In this document: positions 33,410 to 44,100 of the stretch, piece after piece | Layout: every line of letters starts with the position of its first letter | Position numbering within the stretch: the first letter of the stretch is position 1 | Program-made: the position numbers and the translations under genes | The notes under the pieces: generated by a model | The model's input: the letters and a program-made list of their open reading frames with translations, nothing else | What the model was told of the DNA's origin: nothing | Database searches by the model: none | Origin: Rhynchopus sp. YZ270_cl-10 | Taxonomy: Eukaryota; Euglenozoa; Diplonemea; Diplonemida; Diplonemidae | DNA: 64,000 nucleotides | Assembly (NCBI GenBank): GCA_964035575.1 | Contig: OZ037857.1 | Location: forward strand, 744,001-808,000 | Reading direction: 5' to 3'

Positions 33410-34980
33410 TTTTTTTTTTTTGATAGTGTGTCACTGTGTGTGTGTGTTTTTTTTTTTTACGTGTTTTTTATTTTAGAAAATAGTGTAGCTGCGTTGCTAC
33501 TTTTTTTGTGCAAATCTCAAACCTTTTTTTGTTCCTTTTTTTGTGTACTATTATCTTGTGTATATACCGCATATTATCTAGACGGGGTCTACTATATCGG
33601 AGTCTCGTATTTGACACCCCCCACCCAAGAAGGTCCCACGCCATATCTAAAAGCGTCAGGGCTGCAGGAGAAGAGTTTTTAATCATAGTGCATGGTGAAT
33701 GCGAGGTATGTGTTTTCACCCCTTGGCTATTGAAACCAAAGGCAAGAAGGTGCTTCATATAAAACAATATATGGTGGGGGACGAGAGGTTGTCCTAAAGG
33801 CAGTGGCTTTGCTAAGTGTATTTTTTTTCTCTTTTTCGTGTAGGTTTTGTGAAACATCTGATTTGTGATTTTTGTGGGGTTGCATTGCAGACGAAGAATG
33901 AATGTGCATCACTCATCTTTCAAGCCCCAGTTTAGGATGTTACAGGGTGTTTTGAAAAAGACTGTCATTTTTTTTTTTCGAATAATTGACAACGTGAAGA
34001 CCTCATTTTTTTCGTATGAATTCCACGCATTTTTGTTTTTATTCTGTTTTTTTTAAAAGGGTGTAAGAGGATGATATCTGTGCAAATTGCCTTGGTTGTA
34101 CTTCTCTTCCCCCACCTCTCCCACCTCCGTTGCTCTTCTCCATTTTGTGTGCAAAAAAAGAGAGAACAAAAAAAAAAAGGTTAAAAAAAAATAGAAAAAT
34201 AATGCCCAGAGGCTACCTTAAAAAGGCCACCTCAGAAAAACACAGAATATTTTTTATTCCCAGCCCTTTACAGGGGATAAAACTGCGAAGTAGATGGGGG
34301 GGAGAGGGGAGGGTTGACCTAAGAGGATGGTGTGGGGGGAAGGAAGAGAGAGAAGGGGTGCAATGGTTCCCCTTAAACCCTTCAAACCACCTCCTCGCAC
34401 ACATTCCCTCTTTTAGAGCAATATTGCTACCTTATTTTTTGAAGAAAAAATTAGAATAAGAAAAGAAGTTGAAAGTGCAAACACCTCACCGCATATAGGC
34501 AGACCAACGCACTCTTCTCTCTGCGAGTTCTCGAACCCCAGAAAACACTTCATTTGGCATACACACGGTTACCACGGGGGAGGTTGCATGCAGGTACACA
34601 ATCATTTTAAAGAAAGCACACACACACACATTTTTTTAAAAAAAGATGGGTGGAATGGATAAACCTCCATTCATCGTACAAATAAAGGGATATACGGGAG
34701 GAGAAGTGGTAAGGGGGGAGAGGAGGGTGGGGAGAGGGTCCATCGTTTTTTTTGGGGGGAGATCTTTTTTTTTGTATTTTGTATTGTCTCGATGTATCTT
34801 CCTTTTTCCTTTTGTATTGCTTTTTTTTTTTTGCCATATTTCCTTCTTTTTTTTTCGTTGGTGATGATAAATCCTATTTTTCCTTCATTTTTTTTGCCTC
34901 ATTTATATTTTTGTTCTTTTGAATTTTTTGTCGTTTTTTTTTTTTTTTTTTCAATATTTCGTTCGTTGGGGTGGATCCTT
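33365..34980. other. end of the repeat island, with a coding-like plus-strand segment
   Basis: Poly-T and TG runs dominate. From 33585 to 33709 the composition is coding-like on the plus strand. One frame reads AISKSVRAAGEEFLIIVHGE then CE before a GTATGT donor; the AGEEFLIIVHGE piece resembles a strand of cyclic-nucleotide-binding domains. A competing frame reads DGVYYIGVSYLTPPTQEGPT and stops at 33682. Only one can be real, and neither can be tied to a gene. At 34465-34610 there is a SINE-like segment. Confidence 0.4.
34465..34610 (-). repeat. SINE-like repeat with a pol III B-box-like motif
   Basis: On the minus strand TCTGGGGTTCGAGAACTCGC resembles a B box (GGTTCGANNCC). It is followed by TGCGGTGAGGTGTTTGCACT at its 3' side. 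Related copies lie at 20550-20625 and inside both hAT-like elements (30655-30775, 61385-61500). A tRNA-derived SINE is one reading; no complete tRNA fold is visible. Confidence 0.4.
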
Positions 34981-36854
34981 CTACTTTCTTCTGGACCAGA
35001 CAGGCTTCATGTCAAAACGGTTGGAAAGGCTTTGACCTGAGGATTCCTTGTCATGAATGGACTCGACGTGGTTTTCTGAGGGGCCACGACGGAAGGCGGG
35101 GAACACCTTTTCCTTTTCCCCGGATTTGCGGACGATGTTTTGGTGTGACTGCGTTGAGGTCAGCGACCCTGCTTGGATGCTGCCTTTGAGGTTGTTCGAC
35201 GAGGAGCATGGCGACAGAGGTGCACCACTGACACTTCCTGCCGCACTGGTGGGTGACCCACCCGAAGAGGTGCTGTTCACTGCACCCCCACGTCTGCCCC
35301 TCCGGAACGTAGTGCCATCCTTCGCCCTCGTCGTTGGCGCCTCAATACCCTGCACCAAGCACACCGCTGCGCTCTTCATCAAATCAAGCTGATGCGCCTC
35401 TGCCACAACACGTCCTCCCTTGATCGCATCCTTCGCGCGCGACACACGAATTGGACGGGTAAACATCCTACGTCCATCCAAAGATTGGCACCCCACAGAG
35501 CCAAGCACAGTGTTGTACTCAAAGAAGCCGTAGCGGGTAGGCTGGTTTGGGTCCCCACAGAGCTGGTACTTCCGGATGCTGCCAAACTGGCTGAGGCGGA
35601 TGAGGACGTACTCATCAGACGTGGCAGAGTCGATACCCACGATGTACACAGTGCGTTCCCCAGACGACGCAGTGATCGATGCCTCAGACGATTTGTCCTC
35701 TGCGTCCTTTGCAAGGTGTGCTGCGATGTGTTCCTCAAATCCGGCACGGTCGTGCAGGACAAATGCCTCCGTCTTTGTGTGTGCGTTGTCGACACGCTCC
35801 GCATCGCGTGTGGTCGTGGGTGGGGTTGCCTCAAAGGAGGAGCACTCCTGCTTCCACCCCTTCACAGAAGAGCTGGCAGCGCTGAAGCGGCCCGTCGCAG
35901 AGCCGTTACGCCCCCAACGTCCGTCCTGCGCGCTGTGTCCGACAGAGGAGCTTGGGGACACGGTTTTCTCCTCATCGGTCGAGGTGTTGTGGCCCTTCTC
36001 CACCTCGTTGTCGTTGTCGCTCGCACTCTGGCTGTGTGCGGTCGCAAGCCCGCTCCTGGGGGATGTAGTCTCTGGATCGACCACAGCCGTTGTCGTGGCA
36101 GTCGCGTTCGCCTCAAGCCCCGACAGCGAGGGGAAGCCCTTCAGACGGTCGTGCACACCTGCGCTCGAACGTGACGCAGAGCGGTTCAGGTCCAGGTCCG
36201 CCAGAAGCGGGTCCAGCTCTGTCGTGGCCGTGTCGTACTGCCCAAGCGCAACATCGAAGTTGAGCGGTGTGTCCTCCTCGCATGCAGTGTCCGTCAGCAC
36301 GCTCGTCAGTACGTTGAGCCCCCAGCTGAAGTTCTCCTTCTCCTCGAAAGGGTCGCGTGGTGTGCTGTGCAGGGGCGACGCAGAGGCTGGTGCCTGGTCC
36401 CAAGGACCTGCGTTGCCTGTCGGCAGGATGCAGTCCGTGCGCTGTGCAGGCGGACCTGCGTCGGGCACGTCCTGCAGACGCCATGGCCTCACCTCGGGAG
36501 CTGCACGGAGCTGAGAGGAGGGGTTAGATGTTTTTATGTGATGCAAAAGAAAACTTGAAAGATGCATACACCTCTCATGCACATCCATCAAAGAACTAAA
36601 TATGAATAAAATAGTACAGCACCTCACGAGTACACACCGACCCGAGTTTTCGGAGCAACAAAAAAAGGTTTATGATATGAGCCGAAGCCTCATGAACTTA
36701 GCCACCTTGAACACAATCATTATCAAACAACTGCTGACACGCGGCATGCAGGAGGTACCCTGGTAGAAGTAAACTAATCTGTGCACAAAAAGCACACTAG
36801 GGGGGGAAGCGATGTGGCGTATACCTCCTGGGTGAGAATGTCATCATAAGCCAT
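34981..36854 (-). CDS. RRM RNA-binding protein, two exons
   Basis: Exon 1 (36854-36825) encodes MAYDDILTQE. Exon 2 (36510-34981) encodes LRAAPEVRPWRLQDV through PVWSRRK and a TAG. The intron (36824-36511, 314 bp, GTATAC...CTCTCAG) is phase 0, giving 519 residues. Most of the chain is Ser/Thr/Ala-rich and acidic and predicted disordered. One RRM lies at about residues 310-385: RTVYIVGI (RNP2), then TRYGFFEY (RNP1), ending RPIRVSRAKDAI. The C-terminal tail is Arg/Gly/Ser-rich. A single RRM in a long disordered protein suggests mRNA binding; the target is unknown. The intron carries a type B and a type A hairpin. Confidence 0.88.
36561..36589. repeat. type B hairpin in the RRM-gene intron
   Basis: GATGCATACACCTCTCATGC then ACATCCATC: outer GATG/CATC, inner GCAT/ATGC pairing and the CCTCT loop. 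Confidence 0.5.
36677..36708. repeat. type A hairpin in the RRM-gene intron
   Basis: ATGAGCCGAAGCCTCATGAA then CTTAGCCACCTT. The same 314-bp intron therefore holds two hairpin types. Confidence 0.5.
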
Positions 36855-37540
36855 GTGTTCAAAGTGCTGGGTTCACCGCTCTCTGTCACGACACAGGATG
36901 TGCTGTGGGTGTGGGATCTGGGGAAAAAAGGGGGAAAAAACGGCTAAAAAGCCTGCAGTAGTCGAGATGTGGTGAGACGCGTGTAGTGTGATAAGGGCGG
37001 GAAGGGGGCCGTGTGTTCCTGCTCTTTTACTGAACTGCTTGCGACGGGTTGCAATGTGAGAGAACCGTCAAGCGTGTTGTACTTTCGTGTATATTTGGAT
37101 AGTGTGTGGGGGGAAAGGAGAAAAAGGGGCAAACAATTGATGACGCCGAAAACGAAACGCTTTCGATCGGGGGTAGTACTTTTCTTCACCGTTGGTATAC
37201 TCTCCCTTGTGTATGGCCTGTGGTATTAGGATATGATGGTGCAGAGGTGGTGTTAGTTAGGTAGGTTGGTGATGCTGGAGGAGGGAAAAGAAGGGGGGGG
37301 AAGTCTTCTTCTGTTGTTGTGTTTTGTCCTTTTGTTTCTTTTTTTTTTTTTTGTATTTCTCCCTCTTTTTTTTGCATGAACGGTACGTAGTGTATTACGC
37401 ACTATCAGGGTATTGTATATAATTAGTGACCAGTTTTTTGAAAAATTTCCAAACCTATATAATACCCCGGAACTATATTCAAAAGAAAAATATAAAAAAA
37501 AAAAGTCTCAATTTTTTTGTCATTTTTTGAAATTTTGCTT

Positions 37541-37577
37541 GTAGTAGTGTAAACATCCTAGGATGTGCTTCACTAAC
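37541..37577. repeat. diverged type C hairpin
   Basis: GTAGTAGTGTAAACATCCTA then GGATGTGCTTCACTAAC. The inner stem here is ACATCC/GGATGT, perfectly paired, while the outer TAGTG/CACTA stem is kept. Confidence 0.5.
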
Positions 37578-38146
37578 TTTATTTATTTTTCTTCTTCTTT
37601 TTTTTTGCTAAGGAAAGTCCAAATATTGTTATTCGCTTGTCATTATTTTTGTTGCCTTTTTTTCCCCCTTTTTGTATTTTTGTGTATACTTTTGAAAAAA
37701 AAAATAAGAGTCTTGAAACAATACAGTTGCACCAGCCCTGTATAATCTCAACACTAATATAGTTTTGGCATTTTGCACTGCCTTACATAAAAGTAAAGCA
37801 TAAATAAACATCCAAAAGAATTGGCCCCCTTTTTTTTGCATTTGTAAATATCGACAAAACGGCATTTCAAAAAATGGAAAAAAAAAAAACATAGTTCTTC
37901 ACAAATTACACCAAATAAGGCTAGAATGTCACCAAACAGTTTTTTTTCTTCTTTTTTTTATTTTTTTTTCTTTTTTTGTTTTTTTTTTTTGTTTTTGTTA
38001 CAGAAAGACCAAAAGCAAGCCAAGACGGTTTGTAAAGCATGGGATATAGAAACAAAGTAAGAGAAAGGTTGGTAAGCAAAGTTGAAGGTGCAAATGCCTC
38101 TGTCCAGACGAGGGCACCACTCTCAACAAACAAATATAGTTTGTTT

Positions 38147-38194
38147 GAAAACTTGGTTGTATTAGTGTAGACACCCGAGGATGAACTCCACTAT
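38147..38194. repeat. type C hairpin element
   Basis: GAAAACTTGGTTGTATTAGT then GTAGACACCCGAGGATGAAC and TCCACTAT. The inner hairpin is CACC-CGAG-GATG (minus strand CATC-CTCG-GGTG). Confidence 0.6.
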
Positions 38195-38215
38195 TTTTTT
38201 TTTTTTTGCTGCAAT

Positions 38216-38254
38216 CGACAATCGCCTACCCCTCCAGGAGGTAGGCTCCTGTAC
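38216..38254. repeat. type E hairpin element
   Basis: CGACAATCGCCTACCCCTCC then AGGAGGTAGGCTCCTGTAC, with a strong GCCTACC/GGTAGGC stem. Confidence 0.5.
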
Positions 38255-38464
38255 ACAGCGTTTATTACAAAAAAAAAAATGTATCGGTGTGGACACCCGA
38301 AAATGTTTTACTTGTTTTGCTCTTTTATTTTATTTTTGCCACCAGCTGAGGTCCAGCTTCAGGTAGCCAAGGTGAACCTCGAATCACTGCACCAGACAGG
38401 ACACCACACCATTTCACACCCCCCCACCTCCAAAACGTCAGGCCAGAGACCCTGTATCGCATGA

Positions 38465-38743
38465 ATGAGCAAGGTTCTGACATTGAAGGGTGTCCCCTCT
38501 TGCCTTGCTTGCACGACAGAAGGAGTGTCTTGGCTCCATAAATTTCGCATGAAGACCAAAGACACTTACCAGGCTAAAACAACAAAAAACGGCATCAAGT
38601 TGAAACAATCTGGACCACCTTTAAAAAGAAACAAGAAAAGAGAAGCCAGGCCCCGAGTGATAAACACTCCAACACTTTATACAGAAATACCCGGTGTTGT
38701 GCCGGATATACCCTACTACAGATCCATAGCTAAACCTTTCTAA
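38465..38743 (+). CDS. possible small basic protein
   Basis: 92 codons, MSKVLTLKGVPSCLACTTEG...NTPTLYTEIPGVVPDIPYYR then SIAKPF and a stop. The C-terminal half is protein-like and Lys/Arg-rich (LKRNKKREARPR). Upstream from an acceptor-like GCCACCAG at 38345 the sequence is also coding-like, but in other frames (ending ETLYRMNEQGSDIEGC), so exon structure is uncertain. It is the only candidate in this 4.3-kb gap. No family recognised. Confidence 0.35.
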   Translation: MSKVLTLKGVPSCLACTTEGVSWLHKFRMKTKDTYQAKTTKNGIKLKQSGPPLKRNKKREARPRVINTPTLYTEIPGVVPDIPYYRSIAKPF

Positions 38744-39246
38744 AAAGGGGGAAGGAGGCAAATAAAATCCACAAAAAGCTGGAAGTGCTGGGCGGGGGGG
38801 GGGGAGAGTGAATTTGAAGAAAAATAAAATATTGAACACAGACGTTCTCAGGGACATTCGGAAAGGTGAATACTCCCTTTTTCGGAAAGGAGGTAAGTAT
38901 GGTGGGTAATAGTGGTAGCATTTACGCAAATGATGTATGAACCATCATAAACAGCGATTCTGATCAATTATGATGGTAACACACATCAGAACACAAACAC
39001 AGCAACCACTAATGGGGCAGGGAATCAAGGAAAATATTGTATTGCACAAGGGGGAAAAAAATATATCAAGATAACATCCATGTCGCTGGGTATATCTGCG
39101 GCCATGAACATTGCTGCTTTTTCAAAGGGAAAAAGGAAAAGAAAGAATTTGAAGGGGGGGGGGGGGGGGGGGATAGGGGGTCGCATTGTCCTCACAAAAA
39201 GTGAAATAAAAATTTTTTGTCACATAGATACTCGTTTCCCGTGGAA

Positions 39247-40325
39247 AACTAGACACATACCCACCCCAAAAATGTTCGGAGGATCCAATGAAACCATTTT
39301 TTTACACTTTGGTGGGCTCAGAAATACCCAAAATGGGGAAAATTAGTGAAAAATGGACTTTTACCCCAAAATGGGCAAAAGTGGTTTTTTAGCAAAAAAA
39401 TTGATTTTTTTGGATCACCAGAGGTCTATTTTGGTGACTCTCCGGTGCAAATCGGGTCCCAGGGGTCCTGTGGACCTGATTTCAACGACCAACAGGCTTC
39501 TGTACCACTTGCAAATGATTTTTTTTGAGTTTTTGAGTCAAAAAAAGTGCTTGTCCACCCCTTGTCCACCCCTTGTCCAGTCCAGGACTTTTCCCCTGGC
39601 CATCACATAAAGTAGGGTATGATGCAAATTTGGGTACATACCCCCCCCAAAAATGGTCTGCGGACCCAATGGAACCAGTTTTTTACCCTTTGGAGGACTT
39701 AGAAGCACTAGAAATGGGGAAAAGGAGTGAAAAATTGCCCTCCCCCCCAGATGGGGGGGCAGGGGCGGTTTTGGGCTAAAAAATGCCAATTTAGGGCCGC
39801 CAGAGGACTCTTGGGGTCACTCTCCTGTGGAAATCGTACTCCTGGGGGTCCTGTGGGCCTGATTTCGGCCAGCTGCACCCTTTTGGACCCTTCGAACCGA
39901 TCTTGGTTTGAAATATTGAGTTGAACATGACCCCCTGAACCCGTGCGTATGCGCCTCAAACACCCCCCTCCCCCCTCCCCCCTCACTGCCCACCTTCTCC
40001 TACCCTGCCAGGCGTAACAAATAAAAAAACGACCTCCCCCTCACAAAAAGCGTCTGAGGATGCTGCTGAGTTCGTGAGGAGGTTCGTGGATGGGGAGCAG
40101 ATCAGGGGCGTGTGTATGGCGTGTCCTGATGAAGTGCTTCAGCTGGGGCTCGAAATGCACGGCTGTGGGGGGAGGCAGAAAATGCCAAATTAGGGATGCC
40201 AGAGGCCTCTTGGGGTCACTCTCCGGTGGAAATCGTACTCCTGGGGGTCCTGTGGGCCTGATTTCGACGAGCTGCACCCTTTTGGACCCTTCGAACCGAT
40301 CTTGGTTTGAATTATTTAGTCAAAT
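39247..40325. repeat. three diverged direct repeats
   Basis: Units at about 39247-39540, 39625-39925 and (partial) 40166-40325 share CATACCC..CCAAAAATG, GGGGTCACTCTCC, GGTCCTGTGGGCCTGATTTC and CTTTTGGACCCTTCGAACCG. Orientation is the same in all. They look like remnants of one repeat family; ends not defined. Confidence 0.7.
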
Positions 40326-41146
40326 ATGTCAAATTCCTCCAATCATAGGCTGTATACAGTACAAAATCATGAAAACACCAATAAAAACGCATTTTTTTTA
40401 CGTTTTTTCACGTTTTTTGCCGCAAAACCCCCAAAAACCCCCGGAAACCCATTTTTGGGGTGGCACAGGGTGTGGGTCACCACTGAAATGGTCCACCAGC
40501 GAAAAAATAATAAAAATTACATAAAAACGTTAGCCAATGCGACCCTCTAGGGGGGGGGGGGAGAAAATTGTGGTCATGCATAGACATATTTCTCTCTTTC
40601 TCTCCGAGAAAATGTACACATTCGCTCACTTTTTTTTCCATAATTTTATTTTGGTTTTTTTTTTTCGCTGTTCCTACGAAAAGCGATGTGTTAGTTTGTT
40701 TTTGAATATTTTTTTAGGCAACAAAAACTTGAGAACGGCGGGGAGGGGAGAGAGAGAGAGAGAGAACAGACGTTGGCATTGAAAATTGTGAAAACGTCTA
40801 TAGGAGAAAGGCTGCGCTGTTTGGAAGGGGGGGGGGGGGGGGGGAAATGAAAACTAAAAGTGTGGATGCCGCTACAATCCTCCTCTCTCCCCCATCCCTT
40901 TTGCCTCCCTTCCTCTACACTGTGCCAGAAAACAAAGAAAGGGGGCTAGTAGCCAGATCAGGTACGGGTATCAAACAGAATTCATTGGAACAGCTTCGAC
41001 GGCGTTGACATTGACGTTAAAAGAAAGGGGTGCAAGCGCCTGAAAGAAAACACCCGGCACACCCTCCCCGCAACTCTAGTTCAGGCTAGAAACTCCCTCC
41101 CTACTCCCTCTCCCAGTCTTTTTTTTCATAATTTGCTCATTGAATT

Positions 41147-44100
41147 TTATGTGTTAATTCCGAGGTGGTCGATGGATTGTTCGATGTAGTGACGGACGTG
41201 GAAGACTTGGTGTTCAAGGTTCTTCTTGACGCTGTCATAGGTGCTAGAGCCGATCCAGGGCCGCTTTCCATGCACCTCGCCGGTGCGCCCGTGGATGATG
41301 AGGTCGTAGGATCGTTCCTCGTATTTGTATATCGCAACGTAGCAGGGAATGAGGATCGCACGCTGCTTCAGGTCTGTCACCACCACGTCAATATCCCCCT
41401 CGTCCACCACTGCCCCAGTTGGCTCCATCGATTTAACCACCCCACGCGTGAAGTCCACCTCACGCTCCTGAACATGCGGCCAGATCTGCTCATCCCACGC
41501 ATGCTTCGAAGAACGTTCTGGTGGAAGCACCCCGCCACTCGAGAACATCGCCTTCGTTTCGTCCTCCTCCGACACAGGAGAGCCCGGCCCAAAGTAGTTC
41601 TCCGCTATCGAGCGCATATGCGATGTGACCGACCCATTCGAGAGCTTCTCCGTTGGTGGTGATGGGGACGGCGACGGGCGCTCCTCCTCTGTGTCCACAG
41701 GGGAGTGGACGGATGGTGTATCGGGCTTTTCTTCCACATCAAATATTTCATCAGGGTCGGGCAGGTCCTGTCTGCTGGAGGCAGCAGCAGACGCTGCACC
41801 GAAGGGCATGGCAAGCCCGCTGCCTGTCTGCAACGATGGTGGTGCCTGCGACGCACCTTGGAAGAGGGGCTGCATGGAGAATACGTCTTCGTCCTCCAGA
41901 TCGTCTGCCTTCGCACCGATGCCTGTCTCCATGAAGAAGGAGTCGGGCGACTCGGGAGGTGCCTGCTCCTGCTGCTTCTTCTTCTTCTTCTTCTTGGACG
42001 TCGTCGGTACGAAAGGGTCTTCCTGTTGCTGGTAGCGGTCCAGAGAGGAGGACGCCATGTTGGGTGCGGAGATCAACTCATCGTAGACATCTGTGATGGA
42101 GTTGGCCGATGCGCGTGAGTTGCTTGACGTTGCTGCAGGTGGCGCAGTGGTGGGTGCAGCGGTCGTTCGCTTCGTCTTCTTTGTCTTTTGTGAAGGCGCC
42201 GAAGTCTTCTTCTCCTCTTCCTGCTGTTTCTTGCCAGTCCCGCTCAGCGCACCCTCATTCTGGCTGATCAACTCGCCAACATCGGTCAAGTACTTCGGAA
42301 TGTCCTTTTCTATCTTCGGTGGCTTCAATTTAATGCTCGTCAACAATGATATATCTTCGTCCTTGCTGTTCCCCGTCATCAATGCCTGGAGGAAAGGTGA
42401 GAGATTGCATTTCATATAGGATTTGAAAAATAGGTTGGTCCAAAAAAAGGTCCATTTCTTACCCCAAAAAAGTCCAAATTTATTGTCCAATTGGAGGGTG
42501 TTCAAATTTCCCGTTTTTCCCTTTTCTCCCGTTTTCCCTTTGTCTTTGCCATTTTTTTTTCCAAAAAAAAAAAATTTTTTTTTTTTGACAAGGCAATTTT
42601 TCAGGTGAAAAAAAATTTTTTTTTTCGAAAAATTTTTGGCCCCCTGGGGTGGGTCTGGGGGCACCGAAAAATGCAAAAAAACGCAAAAATCGGGTGTTTT
42701 GAGCATCTGTGGTTACACCATATACACGTCTCCGAACAAGCCTTTTCTATACCCAAAAGTGGCTAGGCAAGGCCGTGTTTGACCCAAAAAAAAATTTTTT
42801 TTTTTCAAAAAAACCGAGTTTTCGTCACCTGTGGGTGGTCGTAGGATCGAAATTTGTGAAAAATTTTCACTTTTTTTTTTTGACCCAAAAATTTTTTTTT
42901 CGACAAGGCAACGGGAAAAATGACTAAGGGGAAAGGGGAAAAAAGGGAAAAACGGGAATTTGGAGGATCCCCTATTTTGAGGATCATTTTTCACAGTCAC
43001 ATTTTACCTTAGCAAAATCCGAAAAAAAAATTTTTTTTTTCGAAAAAATTTTAGACCCCTGGGGTGGGTCTTGGGGCACCGAAAAATGCAAAAAAACGTA
43101 AAAATTGGGTGTTTTGAGCATCTGTGGTTACACCATATACACGTCTGTAACCCCACATAGGACCATTACCATGGTTTCGTTAGCCCTTGTGGCATGCCCT
43201 CCTGCAGTTTCCTGCTCATCGGCGGCCTCTAGTCCGTGTGGACTTGGGCCACTTGGGCCACCAGCTTCCGGAGGAGCGACGCTCACGTGCGACCGTCGGA
43301 CCGGTCACTGCTCTGGGTGCCATGTGCTCTAGCCAATTCTTGACGAGGATGGGGGTGCAGACCGCCAAGTCCGGACGGTCGGAGGGAACCTTCCCCACTC
43401 CTCAGACACGAAGGAGCAATCACAGCGATCACGAATCACGCGATTGAGGCGGTTTCACAGGTGGTCAGCGGGAGGCTTCACAAAGCAACACCGCTTCCGG
43501 AGATGACCGGCTCCCCTCTTCCTCAACATGCACCAGAGCCCTATTTTTCACAAGCGGTCCCGAAACCTTAAAGTTTGCGCAAGCCCTGGAGTCATCCGAT
43601 GACGCAAGGCAAGTCACTCTCCCAAAGCGATGGCATTGGATGGCAGTATCCGAAGTCAGACCTCCGGGTAATATTGAATCCTTAATGGACGACTTCAATG
43701 TGATCGCTGCCTTCTCCCTCTACGCCCCACACTTCAAGAACACGGAGACTCGCAAGCTGCAAGTAATTTGAGTTTGTTTCTGCGAGCCGAAACCGTTCAT
43801 CTTCGGAGATATGTACGGTGTGCGCACTACTTTCCGCAGGAAGAACGGGCCCTTTTGGACTCCGACCTCAGAGGCCGTTTTCGAGGACAGCTACAAGGGG
43901 ATATTTCGGTTTCCTCAATTTTTTATAAAAAAGCGAAAATCTGCCTATGTGCTTGAAAAATGCTGTGCATTTTTGGTAGAATTTTTTAAAAATTGCTATA
44001 CTCCCCTATGACTGGACCCAACTCCCCTCACTCTTTTTTTGGTCAAAAACACCCCAAATTTTTCTACCTTTTTTTCCATTTTTTCCATTTTTGACCTTTT

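Larger units (their letters stand above)
36855..41146. other. 4.3-kb intergenic repeat region
   Basis: It contains type C hairpins (37541, 38147), a type E hairpin (38216), a possible small plus-strand gene (38465-38743), a set of diverged direct repeats (39247-40325), G runs of about 20 at 39158-39174 and 40827-40843, and short AT-rich spacers. Confidence 0.55.

Noticed and set aside
35392-36514. Long plus-strand frames opposite the RRM gene
   Set aside because: The minus strand carries a recognisable RRM with RNP motifs and an upstream exon in phase.
38930-38990. A box C/D snoRNA from ATGATGT and CTGA
   Set aside because: The boxes are only about 25 nt apart and no terminal stem brings a C and D box together.
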